A stretch of 64,000 nt of DNA from UBA2336 sp965227265. Its GTDB lineage: Bacteria > Bacteroidota > Bacteroidia > Cytophagales > Cyclobacteriaceae. This document shows, piece after piece, positions 25,179-33,907 of the stretch. The stretch spans positions 2,542,001 to 2,606,000 of the forward strand of contig OZ245738.1 of NCBI GenBank assembly GCA_965227265.1. The letters run 5' to 3'. Position numbers and translations under genes: made by a program. Position 1 is the first letter of the stretch, and the number at the start of each line of letters is the position of its first letter. Below the pieces are notes generated by a model. The model worked only from the letters and a program-made list of their open reading frames with translations. It had not been told where the DNA came from and made no database searches.

Positions 25179-26948
25179 TTATTTAGGGATTCTTTTACCT
25201 TCTGTAGGGAAGCTGCCGTAATTGGTTACAGATGAAGTTCCCTTGAATGTATCTCCATCAATTGTTACAGCAACATCTACCGTTAGGTTTGTGCCTCCAT
25301 AATTGAAGGTAAAGCTAAACGTGAGTGCATTGCCATCAAGTTTGGCATTATCAATTGTTACTGCCGGATTGATATTACCTCCGCTCATTGTTCCGGTATG
25401 CTTATCACCATCTTTTTTAAGTGTAAGCTTTGATTCTTCTTTGCCGTTTGGTGTTTCCGTTGCGATTGTCCAGTCGCCTTCAGCAATATCCTTAGCTGTA
25501 GCGTCACCTTTCTTCACATCCTTTGTGTCTTTCACATCAAGCTTGTACATGTTTCCTTCCACAAAAACATACCGAACCTTTGCTTTCTCATTAAAGTAAG
25601 GTTTATCACTGATCACAAGGTTTGCAATCTTTCCATTATCGATTGAACCAAGTCGGTCAGAAAGTCCTAACAATTCAGCCGGTGTAGTGGTTAGCGAAGC
25701 AAGTGCTGCATCTTCCGGTAGGCCAGCGGTTATCATTCGTCTTAAATTTTCCTGAATATTTGAAGACTTTGCACTCATCGTAGCGAAACCAAACTTAACT
25801 CCTGCCTTCTGAAAGGTTGCAGCTTGTCCGACATACTTGGCTAAGAAATCTGCTTTTCTTTTTTCAAGTGCCGCCTTTTCTTCTTCGGTAGCGGTTTTAG
25901 GTTTCTCTTCCTTTTTTGGTTCCTCTTTCTTAGGCTCTTCTTTTTTAGCATCGTCCTTCTTTGGCTCTTCGTCTTTCTTTTTATCGTCTTTTTTAGATTC
26001 GTCTTTTTTGTCCTTGTCTTCCGGTAAATCCAGACTTAAGAAAACTTTCGCATTGGATGCTTTGATTTTATTTACAATGTCCCAGCCTTCTTTCAGATCA
26101 GCTATTATTAAAGAAAATCCAAGATCATTCTGTAACGTCAGTACCCGCTGCGCATCTACTACTCTTTCCGCTTTGAATAAGACAGGTTGACGTTTATCGA
26201 TTACAGGAAACAATGCTTCAATAACACGATCTGTTGCCGGTCGTGCAATGCCGTTACGATTTGATGCATATGCACTTTCATATGATCTGCTTAGTACAGC
26301 CTGACGATAAAGTTCACGATACTTTGCCATTACACCCATTACCGTTGCAGGGTATACGCCTTTCGCGGGTGTTAGCTCAGAATAAAATGAAGATTTATTG
26401 ATAAGCACCAGTTCATCGGCTGACTTACCACCGAGTAAAATGATTGAGCCATTGCCCGGCATCATTCCACCGTATGGAACTACATGTGATACTCCAAATC
26501 CAAGGTTGCGAAGCTCTTCAATAGATTTTTCTGTTATATTGAGTGAAGGTCGGATATCATTCTGTGGAGTTATCCCGGCTTCTTCAGGTTTTGGATTCCC
26601 AGGATCTTTTGCGCGTTGTCCACGTTCCTCCTCTTTCGGTTTTACAATACCCGCATGCGAAAGGCCGTCAATAAATCCGGCATAGACATACATGCTATCA
26701 GCCTTAATAACGATAGCATCGGGAGGAATTGAAACATTTTTGCCAACAGAAACGATGAGGCCATCTTTTAGCACTACGGTTCCCATATCGATTTTGCGAC
26801 CGGGGGCCTGAACGATGTTGACATTTGTTATAGCGTATGTTCGGGAGACGGGCGCCAGCTCATCCTGAGCAAAAAGCACTGCTGGCCAGCAAAATACAAG
26901 TGCCATCAGGTTCTTTTTCAGCAGCGCTGTACTGAATAATCTATTCAT
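25179..26948 (-). CDS. Secreted amidohydrolase-fold protein with charged insert and extra C-terminal domain (3 of 3)
   Basis: The start is ATG 26948 (MNRLFSTALL), which gives a clean signal peptide ending in VLFAQ; the upstream ATG at 27008 adds an unlikely 20 residues. The fold motifs are VVLKDGLIVSVG, YAGFIDGLSH, and the late LGSIDNGKIANLVISD. Of the HxH motif only one His remains, and the other ligand loops are lost, so it is likely inactive. A ~50-residue K/E/D/P-rich low-complexity insert (about residues 308-357) interrupts the barrel. The last ~100 residues (GDWTIATETPNG onward) form a separate beta-rich domain repeated in similar Bacteroidota proteins. It is the first gene of the three-gene operon. 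Confidence 0.88.
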   Translation of the reverse strand: MNRLFSTALLKKNLMALVFCWPAVLFAQDELAPVSRTYAITNVNIVQAPGRKIDMGTVVLKDGLIVSVGKNVSIPPDAIVIKADSMYVYAGFIDGLSHAGIVKPKEEERGQRAKDPGNPKPEEAGITPQNDIRPSLNITEKSIEELRNLGFGVSHVVPYGGMMPGNGSIILLGGKSADELVLINKSSFYSELTPAKGVYPATVMGVMAKYRELYRQAVLSRSYESAYASNRNGIARPATDRVIEALFPVIDKRQPVLFKAERVVDAQRVLTLQNDLGFSLIIADLKEGWDIVNKIKASNAKVFLSLDLPEDKDKKDESKKDDKKKDEEPKKDDAKKEEPKKEEPKKEEKPKTATEEEKAALEKRKADFLAKYVGQAATFQKAGVKFGFATMSAKSSNIQENLRRMITAGLPEDAALASLTTTPAELLGLSDRLGSIDNGKIANLVISDKPYFNEKAKVRYVFVEGNMYKLDVKDTKDVKKGDATAKDIAEGDWTIATETPNGKEESKLTLKKDGDKHTGTMSGGNINPAVTIDNAKLDGNALTFSFTFNYGGTNLTVDVAVTIDGDTFKGTSSVTNYGSFPTEGKRIPK

Positions 26949-27177
26949 GAAAGAAAGGTTTAGGTAGAATTTTAAAGCGAGTAATATAACCACGTTTGGG
27001 GGATACAATCAACCTAAATACATAGAAGGTTTTCTGCATTTATTGTTGGGAAATCGGCTGTGCCAGGATTTTGATGCAACTGACTACACCCATCCTACGG
27101 TTCATTACAATACCCTTTGATAGCGTGTATCCTAAACCCATGTTTGTATCGTAAAAGAGTACAAAAACAAAATCGTT

Positions 27178-28638
27178 ATGACTTTTTCATTCTCCAAACG
27201 GATCGCAGCCAGCTTCTTCGGACTAGCTTTATTGATCCAGCCGGTATTCGCTCAGGAAACGGCCTCGTCTTCCAAGTCTTCATCCGTAAGCATCACGACC
27301 AGCTCGCGCGATAACATTCACCGCTGGAAAACTTCTAATGGATTCGACAATTTTAATGTGGAGTACCGTGGCAAAATTGAGATTACAGACGATGATAAAG
27401 ACATCAAGAGCATGTCGGATGATGGTTACTTGGAGATTAGCAAAACTGTGTTTGGCAGCAAGCGTTCGATTGTAATTGAATCGCAGGGAAATGGAAAGAT
27501 TAAAAAGCAATATTATGAAGGACGTACAGAAACCACGTGGGAGCCAAACGGCAAAGCCTGGTTATCGGAAATCCTTCCTGAAGTTGTTCGCACCACAACA
27601 CTTTGTGCAGAAAGCCGTGTTGCCCGATTGTTTAAACAAGGCGGAACAAATGCTGTGTTGAATGAGCTGGATAAAATTGAAAGTGATTACGTTCGGTCAG
27701 GCTATGCCAATATTTTAATGAAGCAGCCCGTACAGGCTAAAGATTATTCCATAATCATTAACAAGCTTGCCGAAAAAACTGATTCAGATCATTACATGAC
27801 TGAGTTCCTGAAAAATCATACCGATAAATTTTTACAGAACAAGGAAGCAACAACAGCATTGTTCTCTGCAACCAAAAGAATGGATTCTGATCACTACAAA
27901 ACTGTTGTGATCAAAGAGGCGCTGCAAGGCCAAATGACATCGCTTGAAAATGTAAAGATTATTTTACAGGCTGCAAGCCAGATGGAGTCAGATCATTATG
28001 TTACAGAGGTGTTGACTTCAATACTCAAACAAAATAATCTCACCGATGGAATTGTTTCTGAAATCATCAACACAACCCAGTCGATTGAATCAGACCATTA
28101 CAAGACTGTTGTGCTTACGCAAGCGATGGACAAGCCAGGATTAACAGGAGCTTCTTATACACGCGTAGTGGAGTCTGTAAAAACAATTGAATCTGATCAT
28201 TACATTACGCAGGTTCTTAAGAATTTACTGGAGAATAAGCTTACGGATGATGCGCTGAATACCTTGCTTACAATTTTACCTTCCATTGAATCCGATCACT
28301 ACAAAACTGAAGTTTTCACAACGTTGATGAAACGCCAGGATTTGAAAGAAGAGCAATTCGATAAGCTGATGCTGTCCTTCGACCGCATGGACAGCGATCA
28401 TTACAAAACAGTTGTTTTACAACAGGCCATGAGTCCAGGAGTTTCAGAAGCTAAAATAATTAAGGTGCTGAAACTGACTGCCAGCATGGATTCAGATCAT
28501 TATATTACTGAAGTGCTGACACGTGCTGCGCCCAAGGTAAAAGGTGGAAGCGCTGCTATTCAGGATGCCTATCGCTCCGCAGCACGCAATATATCATCCG
28601 AAACGTATTACGGCCGCGCATTAAGGGCCATTGAATAA
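27178..28638 (+). CDS. Secreted solenoid protein with nine SDHY repeats
   Basis: The 486-residue protein has a signal peptide (FFGLALLIQPVFAQ). An N-terminal domain (~30-160) contains WKTSNGFDNFNVEYRGKIEI and is beta-rich. From ~165 to ~470 come about nine units of ~34 residues, each opening with [IM][ED]SDHY[KVIM]T[EVQ] and continuing as two short helices. SDHY is almost invariant (first unit SDY-V; last unit degrades to SSETYY). I do not recognise a named family; the units resemble HEAT-like helical repeats seen near M56-type sensors. It precedes the kinase/pseudokinase/LytTR genes by 49 bases and could be their secreted input (inference). Confidence 0.8.
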   Translation: MTFSFSKRIAASFFGLALLIQPVFAQETASSSKSSSVSITTSSRDNIHRWKTSNGFDNFNVEYRGKIEITDDDKDIKSMSDDGYLEISKTVFGSKRSIVIESQGNGKIKKQYYEGRTETTWEPNGKAWLSEILPEVVRTTTLCAESRVARLFKQGGTNAVLNELDKIESDYVRSGYANILMKQPVQAKDYSIIINKLAEKTDSDHYMTEFLKNHTDKFLQNKEATTALFSATKRMDSDHYKTVVIKEALQGQMTSLENVKIILQAASQMESDHYVTEVLTSILKQNNLTDGIVSEIINTTQSIESDHYKTVVLTQAMDKPGLTGASYTRVVESVKTIESDHYITQVLKNLLENKLTDDALNTLLTILPSIESDHYKTEVFTTLMKRQDLKEEQFDKLMLSFDRMDSDHYKTVVLQQAMSPGVSEAKIIKVLKLTASMDSDHYITEVLTRAAPKVKGGSAAIQDAYRSAARNISSETYYGRALRAIE

Positions 28639-28645
28639 TCCCAAA

Positions 28646-28694
28646 AAGCCATAGTAACTTTACTCGAAAGCAGTACTTTAGGTTACTATGGCTT
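28646..28694 (+). promoter_or_regulatory. Perfect 13-bp inverted repeat covering the kinase start codon
   Basis: AAGCCATAGTAAC (28646-28658) is the exact inverse of GTTACTATGGCTT (28682-28694); the second arm contains the ATG at 28688. In RNA from upstream this would fold into a hairpin that hides the start codon. Between the arms lies TACTTTAG, a -7-like box, which would yield an RNA without the left arm. Confidence 0.7.
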
Positions 28695-29794
28695 CATCGC
28701 TTCCTTATTATATGGGTTACCCGATCCGCAAAATAGCGCTGACAACCGCAGTATCTTCAGGCCTAGGCTTGTTCTTTTTCTTTTATTTACAATACAGCGA
28801 AAGTCCAACCGGCACAATACAGGCCATTGAAAAAACTATACCTGGAATTTTATTGAGCATCTTGATTGGCAATGTTACCGGCTTAGCAACTATCTATTTA
28901 AATGGATTATTGGATCGCTTATTTCCATGGCACTCAGGTTTTTCCGGAAGATTTCTACTAGGCTATATCGGTCAGGTTCTTTGCATCTCGCTGGTTGCTG
29001 GTGGCATGTCTGTTCTTTTTATTGAGCTTTTCAAACCATCCATTTTCTGGAAAGGCTTAAGCATAACCGATGAAGATCTCACGTGGAAGTTTTTCATTCT
29101 CATTGTAGTGACCGTTTTTATTTACAAGGTCATTTATACAATTCTGTTTTCTTACAAACAATACGCAATCACGCAGATTGAAACTGTCCAAAATGAACGT
29201 AAACAGCTAGAGCTTCAATTTGAAGCATTGAAGAGTCAATTGAGTCCGCATTATTTGTTCAACAGTCTTAATACCATTTCATCACTTATTTATAATGATC
29301 CTCAAACGGCCGAGCAGTTTATTCGCAGGCTTGCGCTCACCTATCAGTATATCCTTTCAACGCAACATAAAAAATATGTATCACTGTCGGAAGAGCTGGA
29401 TTTTGTTCAATCATACTATTATTTACTGCGAATTCGATTTCAACAATCGTTGACGCTGGAAGTAAATCTTCCGAAGTCAATCATGACGAGTCCGATTCCA
29501 CCCCTTACGTTACAATTATTAGTTGAGAATGCTGTGAAGCACAACACCATCACTCCGGAAAAACCCCTGTTGATTTATATCAGCTCGGTTGACAACACAC
29601 AATTAAAAGTTACCAATACAAAAAATGAATCGGTGCAATCATCCGCATCGTTCCGGATTGGTATTGAGAATATTCGCAAACGATATGAATTTTTCACTGC
29701 GAAGAAGATTGAAATAAAAGATGACGAAAAATTTATTGTTTCACTTCCCGTGCTTCGGCTTAAGGAAGCCGTACTTCAAAAATCAATCGCCTGA
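28688..29794 (+). CDS. LytS-type sensor histidine kinase
   Basis: The 368-residue protein has four N-terminal membrane segments (to ~residue 155), a short coiled coil, and a His_kinase (LytS/YehU) domain. The phospho-acceptor His188 lies in SQLSPHYLFNSLNTISSL. The ATP-binding part keeps the N box LLVENAVKHN and a G-box-like GIENIRKRYE. It should phosphorylate the LytTR regulator two genes downstream. It shares one base (29794) with the pseudokinase gene, so the three genes form a tightly coupled operon. Its start codon is inside an inverted repeat. Confidence 0.93.
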   Translation: MASSLPYYMGYPIRKIALTTAVSSGLGLFFFFYLQYSESPTGTIQAIEKTIPGILLSILIGNVTGLATIYLNGLLDRLFPWHSGFSGRFLLGYIGQVLCISLVAGGMSVLFIELFKPSIFWKGLSITDEDLTWKFFILIVVTVFIYKVIYTILFSYKQYAITQIETVQNERKQLELQFEALKSQLSPHYLFNSLNTISSLIYNDPQTAEQFIRRLALTYQYILSTQHKKYVSLSEELDFVQSYYYLLRIRFQQSLTLEVNLPKSIMTSPIPPLTLQLLVENAVKHNTITPEKPLLIYISSVDNTQLKVTNTKNESVQSSASFRIGIENIRKRYEFFTAKKIEIKDDEKFIVSLPVLRLKEAVLQKSIA

Positions 29795-30852
29795 TGAAAA
29801 AGTACTTTATTCATAATGCATTTTTCAGGCTTTTGGCGCCCCCGGTTTATGGAGTGCTGATCTATCTGCTAATACTATTGATCAATAATTCACTATTACA
29901 AGTGGAAGAAATTTTTAGCAGCCAGGAAGTTTACATGTGCATTGTACTTACCTTTTTATGCTTTGAATCAGCTCGGGGCGTAATCACTTTGGTAAACAGA
30001 CTTTTGAAAGGTGACTATACAAAAGCACGGCTTCTGATTCAGTTCATTGCCGGTACGGTTCTTCCTCCTGTATTGGTCATGCTCGCCATCTCACTTTACT
30101 TTACGTACATAATTGGGTTTACTATTGCTGTTACTCAATTAATCCTGTTTGGGATTATTTTCGGATTTACCGCCATTCTCTATAATCTCTTGTATATAAG
30201 CAACGACTATCAACTTCGTGAGAATACCTTAAAGCTTACTGCGGAACGTCAGCAGCGCGAAGTGCTTGAAATGGAGATGGATGAATTTCGGAACGATATA
30301 AATCCTGATTTACTGTACGAAAGTCTTGAAAATGTAATCAGCCTCATCAACCGAAGAAACAGCGATGCTGAAGAGTATATTGATTACCTCGCCAGTGCTT
30401 ATCGCTATGTGTTGAGTAACCGACAACAAGAATTAATTTCACTACAAGCCGAAATTGATGCTGCTAAAAATATAGTTCGGTTGTTAAATGAAAAATATTT
30501 CGGTCAGCTTAAGCTCGAGATTTTAATATCTCCTGCCAATTTAAATCTTCAGTTAATTCCTGGTTCATTACCGGTTGCTATAGAATCCATCGCCAGAAAT
30601 ACCATTATTTCAAATCAGGAACCGTTAATAATCCGCTGTTACATTGAGGATGAGGAATATCTAATTCTTCAAAGCAAGTTGAATGACAGACTCGTTAAAC
30701 ATGCAGAAAGCACTACAGCACTTGCTCGTTTACAAAAGTCGTATACACTTTATAGTGAACAGCCCTTGATCCAGGTAAAGGCTTACGAAGAGAATTATAT
30801 TAAATTGCCCGTTCTGCGACTTGCAGAAGAAGCGCTGACGCACGGATCATGA
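29794..30852 (+). CDS. LytS-like membrane pseudokinase
   Basis: The 352-residue protein has the same layout as its upstream neighbour: four membrane segments (~20-130), then a diverged His_kinase domain. The key residues are lost. The acceptor His is Asp172 (INPDLLYESL versus SPHYLFNSL), the N box reads AIESIARNTI instead of VENAVKHN, and no G box is visible. The segment DAEEYIDYLASAYRYVLSNR still matches the dimerisation helix. It is probably a non-catalytic partner that dimerises with the active kinase and tunes it (inference). It overlaps the regulator gene by 4 bases (ATGA). Confidence 0.88.
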   Translation: MKKYFIHNAFFRLLAPPVYGVLIYLLILLINNSLLQVEEIFSSQEVYMCIVLTFLCFESARGVITLVNRLLKGDYTKARLLIQFIAGTVLPPVLVMLAISLYFTYIIGFTIAVTQLILFGIIFGFTAILYNLLYISNDYQLRENTLKLTAERQQREVLEMEMDEFRNDINPDLLYESLENVISLINRRNSDAEEYIDYLASAYRYVLSNRQQELISLQAEIDAAKNIVRLLNEKYFGQLKLEILISPANLNLQLIPGSLPVAIESIARNTIISNQEPLIIRCYIEDEEYLILQSKLNDRLVKHAESTTALARLQKSYTLYSEQPLIQVKAYEENYIKLPVLRLAEEALTHGS

Positions 30853-31622
30853 AGGTATTGATTATTGAAGATGAGATTCCCGCAGCCGAAAAGCTGAGCC
30901 GTTACCTGACGAAGTATGATGCCTCTATTCGGGTTGCAGCACATCTTACTTCGGTCAAAGATTCGGTTACCTGGCTACAGGAGAAACAGGAATCAATTGA
31001 TCTGATCTTTATGGACATTCAGCTCATCGATGGATTGAGCTTTCAGATTTTTCAACAGGTAAGCATTAAGAAACCGGTAATCTTCATTACCGCTTTCAAT
31101 GAGTTTGCGTTGGATGCCTTCAAAGTGAACAGCATTGACTACTTGTTGAAGCCAATTACGTTCTCAGATCTTTCTTCCAGTTTGAAAAAATTAGAGAATC
31201 TTCGCGAGCAATTGCAGTGGAACCCTCAGAAAACTGAACAGCTTCAGGAAACTTTTGTAACGCCTAAAACAGCAGCCTATAAAAACCGGTTTATGGTGAA
31301 GCTGGGCGATCACATTCGTTCAATCACCAGTGATCAAATTGCTTTACTGTATGCGGATGGTCGTGATGTATACCTGGTTACGAATCAAAACCGTAAGTTC
31401 ATTATTGATTATACATTGGAAACGCTGGAGGATTTATTGGAACCAAAAACTTTCTTTCGGATCAATCGGACCTATATCCTTAATATCAACTCCATAAAAG
31501 ATGTCATTGTTTATTCAAACAGTCGTTTAAAAATTACACTGACACAGGAGTTTGATAAAGAAATTGTGGTGAGCCGCGAAAAAGTAGGGCCTTTTAAAGA
31601 ATGGTTTGACGGAAGTCACTAG
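30849..31622 (+). CDS. LytTR-family response regulator
   Basis: The 257-residue protein has a receiver domain (1-~120) with the acidic pair in IIEDE, phospho-acceptor Asp56 in IFMDIQL and the Lys of YLLKPI. A LytTR DNA-binding domain (~150-257) contains DQIALLYADGRDVYLVT and FFRINRTYILNINSI. It should bind short direct repeats upstream of its targets, perhaps cell-envelope genes. It is the last gene of the cassette and is followed by a heptad palindrome. Confidence 0.95.
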   Translation: MKVLIIEDEIPAAEKLSRYLTKYDASIRVAAHLTSVKDSVTWLQEKQESIDLIFMDIQLIDGLSFQIFQQVSIKKPVIFITAFNEFALDAFKVNSIDYLLKPITFSDLSSSLKKLENLREQLQWNPQKTEQLQETFVTPKTAAYKNRFMVKLGDHIRSITSDQIALLYADGRDVYLVTNQNRKFIIDYTLETLEDLLEPKTFFRINRTYILNINSIKDVIVYSNSRLKITLTQEFDKEIVVSREKVGPFKEWFDGSH

Positions 31623-31694
31623 AATTTCGAATGACGAATTTTTAATTACGAATTAAATTATTCATTCATTCGTCATTCTACATTCATCATTCAA
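31623..31694. repeat. Heptad-periodic palindromic element between convergent genes
   Basis: Left units from 31623 are AATTTCG, AATGACG, AATTTTT, AATTACG and AATTAAA, all in one 7-bp phase. Right units from 31667 are CATTCGT, CATTCTA, CATTCAT and CATTCAA. GAATGACGAAT is the exact inverse of ATTCGTCATTC. It fills the gap between the LytTR gene and the convergent SUI1 gene. Confidence 0.8.
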
Positions 31695-31696
31695 TG

Positions 31697-32044
31697 TTAG
31701 CCTACCCGTTTTGCTTTATAGCCTTCTTTAATGAGTATCTGAACAATCTTATCGCGGTGATCACCCTGGATGATGATCTCGCGATCTTTCACTGATCCGC
31801 CCACACCACATTTTGTCTTTAAAAGCTTTCCCAGGATCTCGATGTCACCTGTTTTTCCGGTAAAACCCGTTACAAGTGTTACTTGTTTACCTGCGCGCAT
31901 GCTTTTGTCAAGCTGCACTTTCAGGTTTTGTTGATTTGCAGGCAATGTGTTTTCAGTTTCTTCTTGCTGATATTGATAACTAAAATCGGTATTCGTTGAG
32001 TAGACAACACCATCTCTATTCTTCCAGTCGTTTTTCTTGGCCAT
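31697..32044 (-). CDS. SUI1/YciH-family translation factor-like protein
   Basis: The 115-residue protein carries the SUI1 (eIF1-like) fold in its second half: QVTLVTGFTGKTGDIEILG, KTKCGVGGSVKD, and EIIIQGDHRDKI. The N-terminal ~45 residues are polar and variable. Bacterial YciH proteins bind the ribosome and influence start-site fidelity; the exact role here is unproven. The first base of its ATG (minus-strand position 32044) is the last base of the DnaJ-like stop codon, so the two are cotranslated. Confidence 0.9.
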   Translation of the reverse strand: MAKKNDWKNRDGVVYSTNTDFSYQYQQEETENTLPANQQNLKVQLDKSMRAGKQVTLVTGFTGKTGDIEILGKLLKTKCGVGGSVKDREIIIQGDHRDKIVQILIKEGYKAKRVG

Positions 32045-32817
32045 TATTTGAAGATCAGAATAAGGGTAAAGATAATAAGAATGAAGCTTACAATTCCAGC
32101 ATTGAATTGGAGTTCAACTCTGTTCCGAACTAAAAGGCCTAAAGCTGAAGAAACCAGTAACAATAATGGTACAAATAAATATGTTCGATAAAGTGTAGCC
32201 ATACTTGTAATGAAATGCGCTTTTTCAGGAACATATATGCTAATCGCGATAGACGTTATAGCAGCTTCTGTAATTTCGATTGGTGCTCCCTCTTGCATTG
32301 TTAGTAAATCTTCAAAACCAATCTTAATCCGCTGACCTGATGCAGATACAACAACATGACTCTGCGTTCGACCTGAACTAGTAGTATACAGTGTCTGTAC
32401 AGTATCTTTCACTACGCGGTGCGGAAGACAAAAATCAAGCAACAAAAAAAAGCAAAGGAAACATCCTGCCCAGCTTACTTTTATAGCCAGATGAACGTAA
32501 TTCCTGATAAGTTCTAGTTGTTGGTTTTCCTTTTTTAACGGCCTATGCGATCTGCGGTAACGCGGATCGCGGTGTGGAGCCGGCTGAGAAACCGGAGTTT
32601 GCTGATTGGGATTACTAACGCGAAAGTCGTATTCATTTTTCTTTGCAGGATCACTCAGCACATCGTAAGCTTCATTGATTTCCTTAATGAGCTCGGCTGC
32701 CTGAGGGTCAGGATTAATGTCAGGATGATATTTTTGAACCAGCAGGCGATAGGAACGCTTGATTGTTTGAGTATCCGCACTGCGGCTAACGCGAAGAATG
32801 GAATAATAATTTTTCAC
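32044..32817 (-). CDS. Membrane-anchored J-domain protein
   Basis: The 257-residue protein opens with a J domain (residues 1-~65) with the HPD motif in QKYHPDINPDP. A basic/Pro-rich linker and three membrane segments follow (~110-130, ~207-225, ~235-256). There is no zinc-finger or C-terminal DnaJ client domain, so it is a class C co-chaperone that would recruit DnaK to the membrane. It is coupled to the SUI1 gene by a one-base overlap. Confidence 0.85.
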   Translation of the reverse strand: MKNYYSILRVSRSADTQTIKRSYRLLVQKYHPDINPDPQAAELIKEINEAYDVLSDPAKKNEYDFRVSNPNQQTPVSQPAPHRDPRYRRSHRPLKKENQQLELIRNYVHLAIKVSWAGCFLCFFLLLDFCLPHRVVKDTVQTLYTTSSGRTQSHVVVSASGQRIKIGFEDLLTMQEGAPIEITEAAITSIAISIYVPEKAHFITSMATLYRTYLFVPLLLLVSSALGLLVRNRVELQFNAGIVSFILIIFTLILIFK

Positions 32818-32844
32818 AAAATAGATGTCGGAATGCCGAGCATC

Positions 32845-32964
32845 TTAGTTAACCTCTTGAAGATAATTACTTTCTGCGTCAGCTTTTTTGGCAGTGTCAC
32901 GTGTAGCCTTAACTGCTATTTGGGTGGGTTTTGAAAAATCTGTAAGGACTAGAATCTTTTTCAT
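32845..32964 (-). pseudogene. Remnant of a UspA universal stress protein gene
   Basis: From ATG 32964, 39 codons read MKKILVLTDFSKPTQIAVKA then a helix, matching the first strand and helix of Bacteroidota UspA proteins (normally 140-280 residues). After AESNYLQEVN the frame stops, and within 30 bases the J-domain gene begins. Only the N terminus survives. Confidence 0.65.
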
Positions 32965-33100
32965 AAGAATTTCCGGCTTATTATTGCTTCTAAAATAACG
33001 AAAAAACGATGGAAAGGATATGACTTCAATTGAGTTATCAAGCGGATTGAAACCCTTGTAATCCATTCATAATGAACGCGACATATCCCAAAAAAAATCT

Positions 33101-33880
33101 ATGAAAAAAAGGCTAAAAATCTGGAGTCTCCGTCTTATAGCGACAATCAGCCTCATTTTCGGACTTCTTGTTATTATTGTTTTTAATCCATCGTTCAGTT
33201 ATGCGCATCAAACAACATTTAAAAACTTTACCGTACATCACTCAACTGGGTTGAATAAGCATTTGCTCCTCAGGCTTGATGAAACTACTGAATTGTTAAA
33301 AACCAGTGAATTTTTCAATCCAGAATTAAAGTTTCAGGTATGCCTGAATGACGGATCGATCTATCCAACCTTGCTTCGAACTTTACGAAGTCCTGCTTTT
33401 GCATGGGGGTTTCATACAAAGATTGTTCTTCAAGGTAATGCCGACTATCAAAACAATACAGTAGAACTAAATGGCTATACCTGGAACTTAACGCAATTGC
33501 TGGCACACGAAGCTGTGCATTGTTTACAATTTGATAAACTCGGATTGTTAAAATCAAATCCTGTTGCCGGTATACCGGAATGGAAATGGGAAGGGTATGC
33601 AGAATATATCTCAAGGCAAGGCGCAGATCAAAAAAATCTAATTAATAATATTGCCCTGCTACAAGCCACCGAAAAAATAAAAAATAATAACTGGATTACC
33701 TTCGATGATAAAAGCGGTACAGTAATTGCCTATTACCGGAGTTGGCTGCTTGTTCAATACTGCATTGAAGTTAAGAAGTTGAGCTATTCCGAAATCCTCG
33801 ATCATTCCATTAAGAATGTTGAGGTTGAAGAGGAAATGTGGGCATGGTACAAACATCAACCTAACGTTCAAATGAATTAA
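33101..33880 (+). CDS. Membrane-anchored putative zinc metallopeptidase (HExxH)
   Basis: The 259-residue protein has one N-terminal membrane segment (~9-30) and a periplasmic domain. It carries the HExxH motif His136-Glu137-Ala-Val-His140 in LLAHEAVHCLQFD, and a downstream WKWEGYAEYISRQ that would supply the third ligand (Glu164 or Glu168), as in gluzincins of the peptidase-MA type. The family is not named with confidence and no propeptide is seen. It is followed by a beta-barrel gene 27 bases downstream, perhaps cotranscribed. Confidence 0.75.
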   Translation: MKKRLKIWSLRLIATISLIFGLLVIIVFNPSFSYAHQTTFKNFTVHHSTGLNKHLLLRLDETTELLKTSEFFNPELKFQVCLNDGSIYPTLLRTLRSPAFAWGFHTKIVLQGNADYQNNTVELNGYTWNLTQLLAHEAVHCLQFDKLGLLKSNPVAGIPEWKWEGYAEYISRQGADQKNLINNIALLQATEKIKNNNWITFDDKSGTVIAYYRSWLLVQYCIEVKKLSYSEILDHSIKNVEVEEEMWAWYKHQPNVQMN

Positions 33881-33907
33881 TTTGTACAACCTATAAACCC
33901 TCAACCC

